A stretch of DNA of 64,000 bases from Candidatus Nitricoxidireducens bremensis (GCA_030247725.1 JAOTRT010000002.1:248001-312000); one strand, 5' to 3'; positions 49,717 to 63,743 are shown, counted from the stretch's first letter. The notes: generated by a model from the sequence alone, not told the origin. A program made the numbers and translations.

Positions 49717-51879
49717 TCAGAGGGGCGTCAGTTTCGCCACCGAGAGGGCCAGCCACTTCATGCCGGCGGCGCCGAAGTTCACCTGCACGCGGGCGTCGTT
49801 GCCGCCGCCCTCCGCATTGACGATGACGCCGACGCCGAACTTGGCATGCTCCACCGTCTGGCCGATGCGGAAGCCGCCGCCGCGGGACGCGGGCTGGGCG
49901 CGCACCGGCTCGTCCCAGGCCGGGGACTGGGCCCCGTAGGCGAAGCCGCCCTTGCCGGCCTTGGGCGTGAGCCACTTCAGCAGGCCCTCGGGAATCTCCT
50001 CGATGAAGCGGGACGGCAGGTTGTAGCGCGTCTGGCCGTGGAGCATGCGTGTCTGGGCAAAGGAGAGGTAAAGCCGCTGGCGCGCCCGCGTCACGGCCAC
50101 GTACATGAGGCGCCGCTCCTCCTCGACGCCGTCGGCTTCGAGGATGGCATTCTCATGGGGGAACAGGCCCTCCTCGATGCCGCTGATGAAGACCACGTTG
50201 AACTCCAGGCCCTTGGCCGAGTGCACGGTCATCAGCTGCAGAGCGTCGTCGCCTTCGCCGGCCTGGTGTTCGCCGGCCTCCAGGGCAGCGTGGGCGAGGA
50301 ACGACGCCAGGTCGCCGGACAGCTCGCCTTCCTCGCCGACGCGACCTTCCTCGGCGACGAAATTGGTGGCGGCGTTCACGAGTTCGTCCAGGTTGGCGAG
50401 GCGGTCCTGGCCCTCCTTCTCGTTCTTGTAGTGCTCGCGCAGGCCCGAAAGTTCGACCACATGGTCCACCAGCTCGGGCAGGGGCAGGGACGACGCCTCC
50501 TTCATCTTGCCGATGAGACCGGCGAAGGCAGCGAGGGACGCGCCGCCCTTGCCGGGCACCTGGGGAATGGCGGCGAAGAGGCTGGAACCGGCGGCCTTCG
50601 CCGCGTCCTGCAGGTTCTCGATGCTGCGGGCGCCGATGCCGCGGGTGGGGAAGTTCACCACCCGGGCGAAGGCGGTGTCGTCGTCGGTATTGGCGATCAG
50701 GCGCAGGTAGGCCAGGGCGTGCTTGATCTCCTGGCGTTCGAAGAAGCGCAGGCCGCCATAGACCCGGTAGGGAATGCCGGCCGAGAACAGGGTGTGTTCG
50801 AGGATGCGCGACTGGGCATTGGAGCGGTAGAGCAGGGCGATCTCGGCGCGGGCATGGCCGTCGCGCACCAGGGCCTTGATCTCCTCGACGATCCAGCGGG
50901 CCTCCTCGCCGTCGCTGCCGGCCTCGAAGACGCGAATCGGCTCGCCGGCGCCGGCCTCGGTCCACAGGTTCTTGCCGAGGCGCTTCTCGTTGTTCTTGAT
51001 GATGGCGTTGGCGGCGTCGAGGATGTTGCCGTGGGAGCGGTAGTTCTGCTCCAGGCGGATGACGTTGGCGACCTTGTATTCCCGCTCGAAGTCGCGCATG
51101 TTGCCGACTTCGGCGCCGCGGAAGGCATAGATGCTCTGGTCGTCGTCCCCGACGGCGAACAGGGTGGCTTCCGGTCCCGTCAGCAGCTTCAGCCATTTGT
51201 ACTGGAGCACGTTGGTGTCCTGGAACTCGTCCACCAGGATGTAGCGGAAGCGCTCCTGGTAGTGGCGGCGCAGGGCGTCGTGGCGCGACAGCAGTTCGTA
51301 GGAGCGCAGCAGCAGTTCGGCGAAGTCGACGACGCCTTCCTTCTGGCACTGGGCCTCGTAGGCGGCGTAGAGGTCGACGCGCTTCCTCGTGTAGTCGTCC
51401 CAGGCCTCGACGGCGGCGGCGCGCAGGCCCTGCTCCTTCTGGGCGTTGATGAAGTGCTGCAGCTCCCGCGGCGGGAATTTCTCGTCGTCCACGTTGAGGG
51501 ACTTGAGCAGGCGCTTGATGGCCGCCTGCTGGTCGGCCGAGTCGAGGATCTGGAACAGCTGGGGCAGGTTGGCGTCCCGGTGGTGGGCGCGCAGCATGCG
51601 GTTGCACAGGCCGTGGAAGGTACCGATCCACATGCCGCGGGTATCGACGGGCAGCATGGCGGCCAGCCGCGTCTGCATCTCCTTCGCCGCCTTGTTGGTG
51701 AAGGTGACGGCGAGGATGCCCTGGGGCGTGACCTGGCTGGTGGCGATGAGCCAGGCGATGCGCGTGGTGAGGACCCGCGTCTTGCCGGAGCCGGCGCCGG
51801 CGAGGATCAGGGCATGCTGGGGCGGGAGGGTGACGGCGGCCAGCTGTTCCCGGTTCAGGCCGTTGAGAAGATGTGACAT
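49717..51879 (-). CDS. uvrD: DNA helicase II UvrD
   Basis: UvrD is a 3'-5' superfamily 1 helicase for nucleotide excision and mismatch repair. The 720-residue protein shows Walker A AGAGSGKT (27-34), VTFTNKAAKEM, GTFHGLCNRML, Walker B DEFQDT (217-222), DDDQSIYAFRGA, VHSAKGLEF and VAVTRARQRLYLS. At the C terminus is the Tudor-like, RNA-polymerase-binding domain (GQTVEHAKFGVGVIVN). A perfect minus-strand TATAAT lies eight bases before the ATG with no Shine-Dalgarno. It is convergent with the HD-GYP gene and divergent from the multi-PAS kinase. Confidence 0.97.
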   Translation of the reverse strand: MSHLLNGLNREQLAAVTLPPQHALILAGAGSGKTRVLTTRIAWLIATSQVTPQGILAVTFTNKAAKEMQTRLAAMLPVDTRGMWIGTFHGLCNRMLRAHHRDANLPQLFQILDSADQQAAIKRLLKSLNVDDEKFPPRELQHFINAQKEQGLRAAAVEAWDDYTRKRVDLYAAYEAQCQKEGVVDFAELLLRSYELLSRHDALRRHYQERFRYILVDEFQDTNVLQYKWLKLLTGPEATLFAVGDDDQSIYAFRGAEVGNMRDFEREYKVANVIRLEQNYRSHGNILDAANAIIKNNEKRLGKNLWTEAGAGEPIRVFEAGSDGEEARWIVEEIKALVRDGHARAEIALLYRSNAQSRILEHTLFSAGIPYRVYGGLRFFERQEIKHALAYLRLIANTDDDTAFARVVNFPTRGIGARSIENLQDAAKAAGSSLFAAIPQVPGKGGASLAAFAGLIGKMKEASSLPLPELVDHVVELSGLREHYKNEKEGQDRLANLDELVNAATNFVAEEGRVGEEGELSGDLASFLAHAALEAGEHQAGEGDDALQLMTVHSAKGLEFNVVFISGIEEGLFPHENAILEADGVEEERRLMYVAVTRARQRLYLSFAQTRMLHGQTRYNLPSRFIEEIPEGLLKWLTPKAGKGGFAYGAQSPAWDEPVRAQPASRGGGFRIGQTVEHAKFGVGVIVNAEGGGNDARVQVNFGAAGMKWLALSVAKLTPL

Positions 51880-51887
51880 GGGGCGGG

Positions 51888-51893
51888 ATTATA
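51888..51893 (-). promoter_or_regulatory. -10 hexamer of uvrD (probable leaderless start)
   Basis: On the minus strand a perfect TATAAT ends eight bases before the uvrD ATG; the bases between (CCCGCCCC) contain no ribosome site. Transcription should start at about the ATG itself. No LexA box is recognised in the 93-base gap. Confidence 0.55.
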
Positions 51894-51972
51894 GCCAGGG
51901 GCCTCCCGCCCGCTCCCCGGGCCCGATTGACGCGGGCTGCCGGCAGCCCCAGAATGCCCTTCCCGCATCGAA

Positions 51973-54900
51973 ATGCAGTCCAGGCCCCCTTTGAATCCTT
52001 CGACAGGATCGCCCGGTCCGGCCTCCGGGCACGAAGGCGAGAGCCGCCCCGGCGACCAGCACTTCCTCAAGATCGCGATGTTGATCGTCGTGATCGGCTG
52101 CCTCGTCGCCGTGACCTTCATCGAGTTCCTGGCCCCGGGCCAGACGCGGCGCCTCACGGGTTTCGCCCTCACGGCCGTGGCGGCCCTGTTCACCCTGGTC
52201 GAGCTGCAGCGCAACCGCCTGCCGAGCGCCTACCGGGCCCTGACCTACGGCGCCTGGTTCGGCATCACCGTTTCGGCGGCCCTCAACGGCGGCATGACTT
52301 CGCCGGCCTTGCTGGCCTATCCGGTGCTCATCCTCATCGCCGGCTGGGTCATGAGCGCCCGCACCGCCCTGATCCTCGGCGCCCTGAGCCTGGCCGCCGA
52401 AGCCTTCTTCGTCGTCGGCACCGTCCGCCAGTGGCTGCCGGCCCAGGTGGCACCCTCCCAGGCCTGGATCGCCTTCGTCCACACCCTGATCATCGTCGTC
52501 TCCGCCAGCCTGGCGGCCTTCATCCGCCGCAGCTTCGCGGCGAAGCTGGAGGAGGCCAACGAACTGAACACCGCCCTGGCGCGCCAGGTGGCCGAAATCG
52601 CCAGCCGCGACGAGGAGCTGCGCTCCCGCCATGTGTTCCAGACGGCCCTGCTTAACGCCCAGGCCAGCGCCGGCATCGGCATGTACATCGTCGAGGCGGA
52701 CCGCATCTCCTATGCCAACGCGGCCGTCTGCGATCTCTTCGGCTACAGCGAGGCGGAGCTCATGGCCCTGCCGAGCTTCCTGGAACTGATCCAGCCCGAC
52801 GAACGGGAGCGCATCCGGGACAAGTACCGCCGCTGCGGCGCCGGCGAGGCGTTCGCCGAACCCTACGACGTCAGCGTCGTCACCCGCGCCGGCGGGCGCA
52901 AGGAAGTGGAGGCCACCGTCAGGCTGCTGCAGGACGGGACGGCGGCCCGCGTGCTGACCATCGTCACGGACGTCACCGAGCGGCGGCGGGCGGAAATCCA
53001 GGCGCGGCTGTCCGAGGAACGCTTCGCCAAGGTGTTCCAGGTCAGCCCGGTGGCGGCTTCCATCGCCCGCGCCGCCGACGGCACTTTCCTGGAGGTGAAC
53101 GACATCTACCGGCAGAACTTCGGCTGGACCCGGGACGAGATGATCGGCAGGGCCTCCGTGGCCCTGGGCCTCTGGCCGGACGACGCCACGCGCCGCCCCT
53201 GGATAGAGAACCTGCGCCGCGCCGGCCGCGTCCTCGACCACGAGACCGTCTGGCGCGACAAGTCCGGCCGACCGCGCAACGTCCGCCTCTCGGCGGCGAT
53301 GATCGAATTCCGCGGCGAGGACTGCGTCCTGGCCCTGGTGCACGACATCACGGCCCTGCGCCAGTCGGAGTTGCGCTTCTCCCAGGTCTTCGGCATCAGT
53401 CCGGTGCCGATTTCCATCAGCCATGTGGCGGATGGCCGCTACCTGGAGGTCAACGACGCCTTCCTCGCCCTTTTCGGCCTGGAGCGCCGGCAGGTCATCG
53501 GCCGCACTTCCGTGGAACTCGGCATCTGGGCGGAATCCGGGCACCGCCAGGCCTGGATGGACAAGTTCAGGTTCCAGGATTCGGTGCCCGCCTACGAGAC
53601 GGAACTGCGCGACAGCCAGGGCCGGCGCCGCATCGTGAACCTCTCCGGCACCAAGGTGGAACTGGGTGGCGAGAACTGCATGCTCGCCTTCGTCTACGAC
53701 ATCACCGAGCGGCGCCGCGCCGAGGCCATGCTGCGCGAGATCGTCGAGGGCACGTCCCGCGTCACCGGCGCCGAGTTCTTCCGCGCCCTGGTGCGGCACC
53801 TGGCCCGGGTCCTCGACGTTCCCTTCGCCCTGGTGGGCGAGGTCAGGCCGGGCCAACCGGGCAAGCTGCATACCCTGGCCTTCTGGTCGCGGGACGCCTT
53901 TGCCGCCAACACCGACTACGACCTGGGAACGACGCCTTGCGGCAATGTCTTCGGCGGATCGCCGCAGCTTTTCGCCGCGGGCCTGCGGGAGCTGTTTCCG
54001 GGAGCCGGCTGCAGCCTGGAAGCCATCGGCGCCGAAAGCTACTACGGCCACCCCCTGGAAAGCGCCGCCGGCGAACCCCTCGGCGTCCTCGCCATCCTCG
54101 ACGACAAGCCCATGCAGGCCAGCGAGGAGCGGGCCTCCCTGATGGCGGTATTCGCCGCCCGGGCGGCGGCGGAGCTGGAACGCCTGCGCGCCGAGGCGGA
54201 CGTGCTGGCCTCCGAGCGGAAGTTCTCGCGCATCTTCCACACCAGCCCGGTGGCGATCTCCATCACCCGCCTCGACGACGGCCTTTTCCACGAGGTGAAC
54301 GACGCCTACGTGCGCCACCTGGGCTGGCAGCGCAGCGAGCTCATCGGCCACTCGTCCGGCGAGCTCGGCCTCTGGCAGGACATCGCGAAACGCCACGCCT
54401 GGGTGGACACCCTGAAGCAACGCGGCCGGGTCTTCGCCCACGAGGCCCAGATGCGCGACCGCCACGGCAACGAACGCGTCACCTTGATCTCCGCCGAGCG
54501 TCTCGACTTCGCCGGCGAGGAATGCGTGCTGTCCTTCCTCTACGACATCACCGAACGCAAGCGCGCCGAGGCGGAAATCCGCCAGCTCAACGCCGAGCTG
54601 GAGGACCGGGTGCGGCGCCGCACCGCCGAGCTGACCGACGTAAACCGGGAGCTGAAGGCCTTCGCCTATTCGATCTCCCACGACCTGCGGGCGCCCCTGC
54701 GCGGCATCGACGGCTTCTCGCGCCTGCTGCAGGAGGAATACGGCGAACGCCTCGACGACCAGGGCAACGAATACCTGATCCGCGTGCGCCGCGCCGCCCA
54801 GCGCCTGGGCACGCTGATCGACGACATGCTGGAGCTTTCCCGCGTCAGCCGGCGGGAAATGCAGCGGGACCGGGTCAACCTCTCGGCCCTGGTGGCGGAC

Positions 54901-55314
54901 ATCGCGGACGAGCTGCGCAAGACCGAACCCGGCCGGTCGGTGGAATTCGTCGTGGCCACCGACTGCAGCGCCGACGGCGACCCGCTGCTGCTGCGGGTGC
55001 TGCTGGAGAACCTGCTGGGGAACGCCTGGAAGTACTCGCGGGACACCCCGCAGGCCCGCATCGAGTTCGGCTTCGACGGGGCGGCGGACGCCTATTTCGT
55101 CCGCGACAACGGAGCCGGCTTCGACATGGCCTACGCCGACAAGCTGTTCAAGCCCTTCCAGCGCCTCCACAACCCCAGCGAGTTCGAGGGCAGCGGCATC
55201 GGGCTGGCGTCGGCTGCCCGGGCCGTCCGCCGCCACGGCGGGCATATCTGGGCGGAAAGCCGCCCCGGCCAGGGCGCCGTCTTCCGCTTCACTCTGGGCA
55301 ACCCGGGCGCCTGA
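51973..55314 (+). CDS. Membrane histidine kinase with four PAS and a GAF domain
   Basis: A 1,113-residue sensor kinase. The N-terminal 190 residues hold about six membrane helices without a large periplasmic loop. Then come PAS domains at about 235-350, 353-470 and 475-590, a GAF-like region (600-745, RVTGAEFFRALVRHLARVLD), a fourth PAS (755-870), a coiled segment, HisKA with H903 in YSISHDLRAPLRGIDGF, and an ATPase domain with NLLGNAWKYS, DNGAGFDMAYADKLF and GSGIGLASA. This is the phytochrome-like HisKA subclass. Three PAS units share the text SPVxxSIxxxxDGxFxEVND, so they look duplicated. No receiver is fused and no regulator gene is adjacent. Confidence 0.93.
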   Translation: MQSRPPLNPSTGSPGPASGHEGESRPGDQHFLKIAMLIVVIGCLVAVTFIEFLAPGQTRRLTGFALTAVAALFTLVELQRNRLPSAYRALTYGAWFGITVSAALNGGMTSPALLAYPVLILIAGWVMSARTALILGALSLAAEAFFVVGTVRQWLPAQVAPSQAWIAFVHTLIIVVSASLAAFIRRSFAAKLEEANELNTALARQVAEIASRDEELRSRHVFQTALLNAQASAGIGMYIVEADRISYANAAVCDLFGYSEAELMALPSFLELIQPDERERIRDKYRRCGAGEAFAEPYDVSVVTRAGGRKEVEATVRLLQDGTAARVLTIVTDVTERRRAEIQARLSEERFAKVFQVSPVAASIARAADGTFLEVNDIYRQNFGWTRDEMIGRASVALGLWPDDATRRPWIENLRRAGRVLDHETVWRDKSGRPRNVRLSAAMIEFRGEDCVLALVHDITALRQSELRFSQVFGISPVPISISHVADGRYLEVNDAFLALFGLERRQVIGRTSVELGIWAESGHRQAWMDKFRFQDSVPAYETELRDSQGRRRIVNLSGTKVELGGENCMLAFVYDITERRRAEAMLREIVEGTSRVTGAEFFRALVRHLARVLDVPFALVGEVRPGQPGKLHTLAFWSRDAFAANTDYDLGTTPCGNVFGGSPQLFAAGLRELFPGAGCSLEAIGAESYYGHPLESAAGEPLGVLAILDDKPMQASEERASLMAVFAARAAAELERLRAEADVLASERKFSRIFHTSPVAISITRLDDGLFHEVNDAYVRHLGWQRSELIGHSSGELGLWQDIAKRHAWVDTLKQRGRVFAHEAQMRDRHGNERVTLISAERLDFAGEECVLSFLYDITERKRAEAEIRQLNAELEDRVRRRTAELTDVNRELKAFAYSISHDLRAPLRGIDGFSRLLQEEYGERLDDQGNEYLIRVRRAAQRLGTLIDDMLELSRVSRREMQRDRVNLSALVADIADELRKTEPGRSVEFVVATDCSADGDPLLLRVLLENLLGNAWKYSRDTPQARIEFGFDGAADAYFVRDNGAGFDMAYADKLFKPFQRLHNPSEFEGSGIGLASAARAVRRHGGHIWAESRPGQGAVFRFTLGNPGA

Positions 55315-55423
55315 GCCCCCGCGGCAGTCGCCAGCGGCATCCCCCGGTATCCGCGTATCCAGGCAAGTCCCGGACGGCAAAGCCAAATTTGCTGCGCCGC
55401 AGAAAAATCCCCCTTGTTCCGGC

Positions 55424-55452
55424 TTGCAGCGTCCCCATCTGTGCCCTACAAT
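55424..55452 (+). promoter_or_regulatory. Weak promoter candidate before a small gene
   Basis: TACAAT (55447-55452, five of six) with TTGCAG (55424-55429) 17 bases upstream could drive the gene at 55532. The -10 overlaps a palindrome, ACAATTGAATTGT (55448-55460), and TGTTGC-ATC-GCAACA follows, either of which could be an operator. Confidence 0.35.
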
Positions 55453-55531
55453 TGAATTGTTGCATCGCAACATCAACGGCGTTTGACTGGTTCGCCCACA
55501 AGGCGGATGCGGCGGCGCCCAGGAGAAGCCC

Positions 55532-55885
55532 ATGAAAACCACCGCCCTGCACAGCAAACCGCCGAAAATCCTGCCCTGGCTCGCCAGGAAGGCAGGCATC
55601 ACCGAACGCCGCGCCGAAGTCCTCTGGCATGCCGCCCAGCGCCACGCCGCCCTGCGCACCGGGGAAAACGAGACCCCCGCCTACTGGAAGGCGTCGATGG
55701 ACCGCCTGCTGGAACTCATCGCCGCCGAAACCCTGCGGGAAGACGCCGCCTCCTTCGGCTGGCGCCGCTGGGCACGCCTGAACGCCCAGTTCTGGCAAGC
55801 GCCGGTAGCCCTGCTGGACGCCGCGGCCCTTTCGTCCTCCCGGGGCTGGCGCGTCTTCGGCCAGGCCGTCAGGCCCTGCTGCTGA
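55532..55885 (+). CDS. Small conserved-looking protein of unknown function
   Basis: A 117-residue soluble protein I cannot assign. It is helical and basic, with KPPKILPWLARKAGI near the N terminus, ERRAEVLWHAAQRHAAL, TPAYWKASMDRLLELIAAE and a Trp-rich stretch (FGWRRWARLNAQFWQAP). AGGAGAAG lies before the ATG and a promoter-like sequence further upstream, which supports it as a real gene. It ends three bases before the convergent FecR-SPOR stop. Confidence 0.7.
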   Translation: MKTTALHSKPPKILPWLARKAGITERRAEVLWHAAQRHAALRTGENETPAYWKASMDRLLELIAAETLREDAASFGWRRWARLNAQFWQAPVALLDAAALSSSRGWRVFGQAVRPCC

Positions 55886-55888
55886 ACG

Positions 55889-59459
<3,571 letters not shown>

Positions 59460-59472
59460 ACGGGATACCGCC

Positions 59473-59976
59473 ATGCGCGTCCGGATCATCCTCGCCACGC
59501 TGCTCGCCCTGCTGCTCTCGGCCTGCGGCTTCCAGCTGCGCGGCAGCTACTCGCTGCCCTTCGACACGCTGTACATCGCCCTGCCGACCAGCACGGAGCT
59601 GCATGCGGTGCTGAAGCGCAACATCCTCGCCGCGACCCAGACGCGCATCGTGGACGATTCCCAGTCCGCCCAGGCCACCTTGGCGATCACGAGCGACCGC
59701 CAGGTGAAGGACATCCTGTCCCTGAACTCGGCCGGCCGGGTGCGCGAGTTCCAGCTCGTGCGCACCGTCAGTTTCCGCGTGCACGACGCCGCCAACCGGG
59801 ACTTGATCCCGCCGGGCCAGATCGTCCTGCGCCGGGACATCAGTTTCAGCGACGCCCAGGTGCTTTCCAAGGAGGCCGAGGAAGGCCTGCTCTGGCGCGA
59901 CATCCAGGACGACCTGGTGCAACAGCTGCTGCGCCGCCTCGCCGCGGCACGCCCCAAACCCGCCGAAGAGCAGTAG
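59473..59976 (+). CDS. lptE: LPS-assembly lipoprotein LptE
   Basis: LptE is the outer-membrane lipoprotein that plugs LptD and delivers LPS to the cell surface. The 167-residue product has a short signal and lipobox LLSAC, with C18 as the lipidated residue, followed by GFQLRGSYSLPF, the family hallmark just after the cysteine. It lies 13 bases after leuS and three bases before holA, the usual arrangement. The C terminus is charged (RRLAAARPKPAEEQ). Confidence 0.95.
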   Translation: MRVRIILATLLALLLSACGFQLRGSYSLPFDTLYIALPTSTELHAVLKRNILAATQTRIVDDSQSAQATLAITSDRQVKDILSLNSAGRVREFQLVRTVSFRVHDAANRDLIPPGQIVLRRDISFSDAQVLSKEAEEGLLWRDIQDDLVQQLLRRLAAARPKPAEEQ

Positions 59977-59979
59977 GCC

Positions 59980-60894
59980 GTGCAGCTCCGTCCCGAGCAA
60001 CTCGGCGCCAGTCTGCAGAAGAGCCTAGCCCCCCTCTACGTCGTCCACGGCAACGAACCCCTGCTGGTCATCGAGGCCGCCGACGCCATCCGCGCCGCGG
60101 CCCGCGCCCAGGGCTTCGCCGAGCGCGAAGTGCTGGTGGCCGGCCAGGGCTTCAAATGGGATGAACTATTCCTCGCCGCCGGCAACCTGTCGCTGTTCGG
60201 CGGCGACAAGCTCGTAGACCTGCGCATTCCCTCCGGCAAGCCCGGCCGCGACGGCGGCGAAGCCCTCAAGCGCTATTGCGGCAACCTGCCGTCCGGCATC
60301 GTCACCCTGGTGACCCTGCCGGAGCTGGACTGGCAGACGAAGAAGGGTGGCTGGTTCGGCACCCTGGCGGAAGCCGGCGTGGCCATCGAATGCAATGCCC
60401 CGCCCCTGGCCCAACTACCCAACTGGCTGGCCGAGCGCCTCAAGCGCCAGAACCAGAGTGCGCCGCGGGCCGCCCTCGAATTCATTGCCGCCCACGTGGA
60501 AGGCAACCTGCTGGCCGCCCACCAGGAAATCCAGAAGCTCGGCCTGCTCTATCCGGAAGGCGAACTAAGCCTGGCCCAGATCGAAGGTGCGGTGCTCAAC
60601 GTGGCGCGCTACGACGTGGACAGCCTGCGGGAAGCCCTGACCGGCGGCAATGCCGCCCGCTGCGCCCGCGTGCTCGAAGGCCTCAAGGCCGAGGGTGCCG
60701 CCCCGCCCCTGGTGCTGTGGGCCCTGGCCAACGAATCGCGCAACCAGTGCCAGCGCAATCCGGCAAGGCGTGCCGCCGCCCGCAACGCCCTCTTGCATGC
60801 GGCGCGAATCGACCGCATCATCAAGGGCGTGGGCAAGGGCGATCTGTGGGACGAGTTCGCTCAGCTGGCGCTGAGACTCACTCGCAGGGCATGA
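59980..60894 (+). CDS. holA: DNA polymerase III delta subunit, shortened
   Basis: HolA (delta) opens the beta clamp in the clamp loader. Domains I and II look normal ([18 protein letters not shown] near residue 18; [35 protein letters not shown]). The product is 304 residues where relatives have about 340. The shortfall is in domain [16 protein letters not shown] runs directly into [21 protein letters not shown], so about 35 residues that normally follow (including the VW.. helix) are missing, in frame. The ending [14 protein letters not shown] is typical. The start is a GTG three bases after lptE. The gap could be genuine or an assembly error. Confidence 0.92.
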   Translation: MQLRPEQLGASLQKSLAPLYVVHGNEPLLVIEAADAIRAAARAQGFAEREVLVAGQGFKWDELFLAAGNLSLFGGDKLVDLRIPSGKPGRDGGEALKRYCGNLPSGIVTLVTLPELDWQTKKGGWFGTLAEAGVAIECNAPPLAQLPNWLAERLKRQNQSAPRAALEFIAAHVEGNLLAAHQEIQKLGLLYPEGELSLAQIEGAVLNVARYDVDSLREALTGGNAARCARVLEGLKAEGAAPPLVLWALANESRNQCQRNPARRAAARNALLHAARIDRIIKGVGKGDLWDEFAQLALRLTRRA

Positions 60895-60908
60895 ACCCTC
60901 ACCCCCGT

Positions 60909-60957
60909 CCCCTCTCCCCGCGGGAGAGGGGCGACTGATCAGGTCGCTGACGCGACC
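60909..60957. repeat. Two hairpins between holA and proA
   Basis: CCCCTCTCCC / GGGAGAGGGG with a three-base loop (60909-60931) is a common betaproteobacterial intergenic palindrome. It is followed by GGTCGC / GCGACC around TGAC (60942-60957). There is no T run; a role in transcript stability is likelier than termination. Confidence 0.6.
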
Positions 60958-60982
60958 ACTGTTTGAGAAAGCACCAGGTGCA

Positions 60983-62245
60983 ATGGTTATGAACATCAAG
61001 GACTACATGGAGAACGTCGGCCGCGCCGCCCGCGCCGCATCGCGCGAGATGGCCCGCGCCTCCACGAAGGCGAAGAACGAGGCCCTGCTGGCCATGGCCC
61101 AGGCCATCCGCGAAGGCCGCGACGACCTGCTCTCCGCCAACGCCCGCGACCTGGAGGCCGCCCAGGCCGCCGGCCTCGACGCCGCCATGATCGACCGCCT
61201 GACCCTGACGCCCAAGGGTATCGAGAGCATGGCCCAGGGCCTGGAACAGGTGGCCGCCCTGGCCGACCCGATCGGCGAGATCACCGACATGAAGCGTCGC
61301 CCCACCGGCATCCAGGTCGGCAAGATGCGTGTGCCCATCGGCGTCGTCGGCATCATCTACGAGGCACGTCCCAACGTCACCGCCGACGCCGCTGCCCTGT
61401 GCCTGAAGTCGGGCAACGCCGCCATCCTGCGCGGCGGCAAGGAGGCCGTCTGCTGCAACCAGGCCATCGCCGCCTGCGTGCGCACGGGCCTGCGTGCCGC
61501 CGGCCTGCCGGAAGCCGCCGTGCAGGTCATCGAGACCACTGACCGGGAAGTCGTCGGCCATCTGGTCGCCATGCCCGAGTACGTGGACGTGATCGTGCCG
61601 CGCGGCGGCAAGGGCCTCATCGAACGCATCTCGAAGGAAGCCCGCGTCCCCGTCATCAAGCACCTGGACGGCAATTGCCATGTCTATGTGGACAAGGACG
61701 CCGATGCGGCCAAGGCCCTGCGTATCGTCGAGAACGCCAAGACCCAGCGCCTGGGCACCTGCAACACCACGGAATCCCTGCTGGTCGCCCGCGCCGTCTC
61801 GGCCACGCTGCTGCCCGAGATCGCCGCCATGCTCCAGGGCAAGGGCGTCGAAATCCGCGGCTGCGCCGAGACCCTGGCCCTGGTGCCCGGCGCCAAGGCC
61901 GCCACGGAAGAGGACTGGTACACGGAATATCTCGCCGCCATCATTTCGGTGAAGGTGGTGGCCGACGTGGACGAGGCCATCGCCCACATCAACAAGTACT
62001 CGTCCCAGCACACCGAGGCCATCGTCACCGAGAACTACACGAACGCGATGCGCTTCCTGCGGGAAGTGGATTCGTCGAGCGTGATGGTCAATGCCTCGAC
62101 GCGCTTCGCCGACGGCTTCGAGTACGGACTGGGCGCGGAGATCGGCATTTCCACGGACAAGTTCCACGCCCGCGGCCCGGTGGGCCTCGAAGGCCTCACC
62201 TCCCAGAAGTGGATCGTGCTGGGCGACGGCGAGGTGCGCGGCTAA
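60983..62245 (+). CDS. proA: Gamma-glutamyl phosphate reductase
   Basis: ProA reduces gamma-glutamyl phosphate to the semialdehyde in proline synthesis. The 420-residue aldehyde-dehydrogenase-fold enzyme has [34 protein letters not shown], the catalytic cysteine C260 in [12 protein letters not shown], and [21 protein letters not shown]. The start may be ATG 60983 or ATG 60989, two codons later. proB is not in the window. It follows holA across a hairpin pair and is convergent with the DUF4139 gene. Confidence 0.97.
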   Translation: MVMNIKDYMENVGRAARAASREMARASTKAKNEALLAMAQAIREGRDDLLSANARDLEAAQAAGLDAAMIDRLTLTPKGIESMAQGLEQVAALADPIGEITDMKRRPTGIQVGKMRVPIGVVGIIYEARPNVTADAAALCLKSGNAAILRGGKEAVCCNQAIAACVRTGLRAAGLPEAAVQVIETTDREVVGHLVAMPEYVDVIVPRGGKGLIERISKEARVPVIKHLDGNCHVYVDKDADAAKALRIVENAKTQRLGTCNTTESLLVARAVSATLLPEIAAMLQGKGVEIRGCAETLALVPGAKAATEEDWYTEYLAAIISVKVVADVDEAIAHINKYSSQHTEAIVTENYTNAMRFLREVDSSSVMVNASTRFADGFEYGLGAEIGISTDKFHARGPVGLEGLTSQKWIVLGDGEVRG

Positions 62246-62291
62246 GGCCGCGAACCTCGCCTGCGGCCCAGTTACGGCCCGTCCCCCTGCT

Positions 62292-62335
62292 CCCTTCCGA
62301 GGAAGGGGGTATCAACTCGCTCGCTACGCTCGAAA
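62292..62335. repeat. Short double-hairpin repeat, copy 2
   Basis: CCCTTCC / GGAAGGG with a two-base loop (62292-62307), followed by TCGCTACGCTCGA-type dyad sequence to 62335. The layout matches copy 1 at 34466-34508. It lies between the convergent proA and DUF4139 genes. Confidence 0.5.
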
Positions 62336-62336
62336 C

Positions 62337-63743
62337 TCACCACCGGACTCTGGCCGTGTATTCGAGCACGGCCGCACCGCCGGCCGGCACCGTGACGTCC
62401 CAGGCCACGATACGCGCTGACTCGCGCGTGCCCTTCAGGGACTCCTGCACGATCTCCCAGTCGCCGGGCAGGGGTTCCTGCACCCGCACCGTCACGGCTT
62501 CGTCCTTGGCGTTGCGCAGCTCGATCCGGTAGGCGGTTTCGACCACGTTGTCGGCGATCTTGCGGTAGGCGGTCTGTTTGCGGTCCGCCGTGATGTCGAA
62601 GGCCTCGCCGAGGCGGAGCTTGAGCTTCTCGTTCTTCGCCGTATGCTCGATGCGGTCCTCGCCGACGAACTGGGCGGCGCCGCGGCTGTCCTTGGCATAG
62701 ACCCGCACCACGCCGGCCGGCAGGGGCCGCCCCATCTGCCCGCCCCGGTTCTCGACCTCCAGGAACACCGCCGGCTTCAGGCGACGGCCGAGTTCGCCGT
62801 AGCGGCCCTGGTAGTAGTAATCGGCCCCGGCCAGCAGGTACTCGCGCCGTACCGGCACGTTGCCGGCGGAGAGCAGGGCGAGCTGCTTGGTCTGGTTGTC
62901 GGCGATGGTGGTCGGCCGCTCGAAGCTGTAGAGGTGGTAATCCATCAGGGCTTCCTGGGCCGCCTCCATGGCCATGGCCTTCGGCGCCGCCGCCGGGCGC
63001 GCCAGCATGCGCGGCTGGGGAGCGCGCACGCGATTGACCGTGCCCGCCACCAGCTGCAGCGTCGCCGCTTCGTAGCCGGCACCGCTGCGGTTGGTCAGGG
63101 TGACCCAGCCGTTCAGGTCCAGGCTGCGGCCGTCCCCGGACAAGTTCGCCACGTAGTCCGCCTGCCACGACAGGCCGCCGGTCAGGTAGGACAGCTCCAC
63201 CGGCTGGGCACCGGCCCGGCCGGAAAGCAGCACCGAGAGCGTCGGCCGGTCGCGCAGGTTCGCCGGTACGCCGTCGAAGACGATGCGGCCCGGCGCCCCG
63301 GTCTCGATGCGGTCGGCGAAGCGCAGCACCGGGCCGCCGTTGGTCGCCAGCACGGTGGCCTTCTCGCGCCGCTCCTCGCCCGTGGTCGGGTGGCTGCGGA
63401 TCACGGTCACCTCGCGGCCCACGTATTTCTCCAGCAGCTTCTCGGGCGTCAGCAGGTCGAAGTCGAAGTTCTGCTCCAGCAGGGCCAGGGGCCGGTCCTG
63501 GCCCCGCAGCAGGGCCGTCTCGGGCCGCAGCTGGGCCGCCACGTCCCGCAGGGCGAGGCGCACCTGCCCGGCCGGCAGCGTGACGCGGCGGCGCTCCTTC
63601 ACCAGGGCCAGGTCGTCGTTGTAGACCGTCACCGCCGTGGCCTCCCGGTCGGCGGCGACGGAGACGATCTCGGGCGCGGTGTCGGCAGCTGCGGCGGCGG
63701 CCGCGACAGCGGCGGTGACGAGGAAAAGCAGGGTTCGCGTCAT
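62337..63743 (-). CDS. Exported DUF4139 protein
   Basis: A 468-residue protein with an N-terminal signal peptide (about 1-21, Ala-rich) and a DUF4139 domain over most of its length; function unknown. Recognisable text includes [56 protein letters not shown] and the C-terminal [12 protein letters not shown]. It is rich in beta structure, probably periplasmic, and similar proteins may hold a mucoidy-inhibitor-like fold. It diverges from the dehydrogenase gene at the right edge with 37 bases between. Confidence 0.88.
   Translation of the reverse strand: MTRTLLFLVTAAVAAAAAAADTAPEIVSVAADREATAVTVYNDDLALVKERRRVTLPAGQVRLALRDVAAQLRPETALLRGQDRPLALLEQNFDFDLLTPEKLLEKYVGREVTVIRSHPTTGEERREKATVLATNGGPVLRFADRIETGAPGRIVFDGVPANLRDRPTLSVLLSGRAGAQPVELSYLTGGLSWQADYVANLSGDGRSLDLNGWVTLTNRSGAGYEAATLQLVAGTVNRVRAPQPRMLARPAAAPKAMAMEAAQEALMDYHLYSFERPTTIADNQTKQLALLSAGNVPVRREYLLAGADYYYQGRYGELGRRLKPAVFLEVENRGGQMGRPLPAGVVRVYAKDSRGAAQFVGEDRIEHTAKNEKLKLRLGEAFDITADRKQTAYRKIADNVVETAYRIELRNAKDEAVTVRVQEPLPGDWEIVQESLKGTRESARIVAWDVTVPAGGAAVLEYTARVRW

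Noticed and set aside
51880..51972. LexA box in front of uvrD
   Set aside because: No CTGT-N8-ACAG arrangement is visible in the gap.
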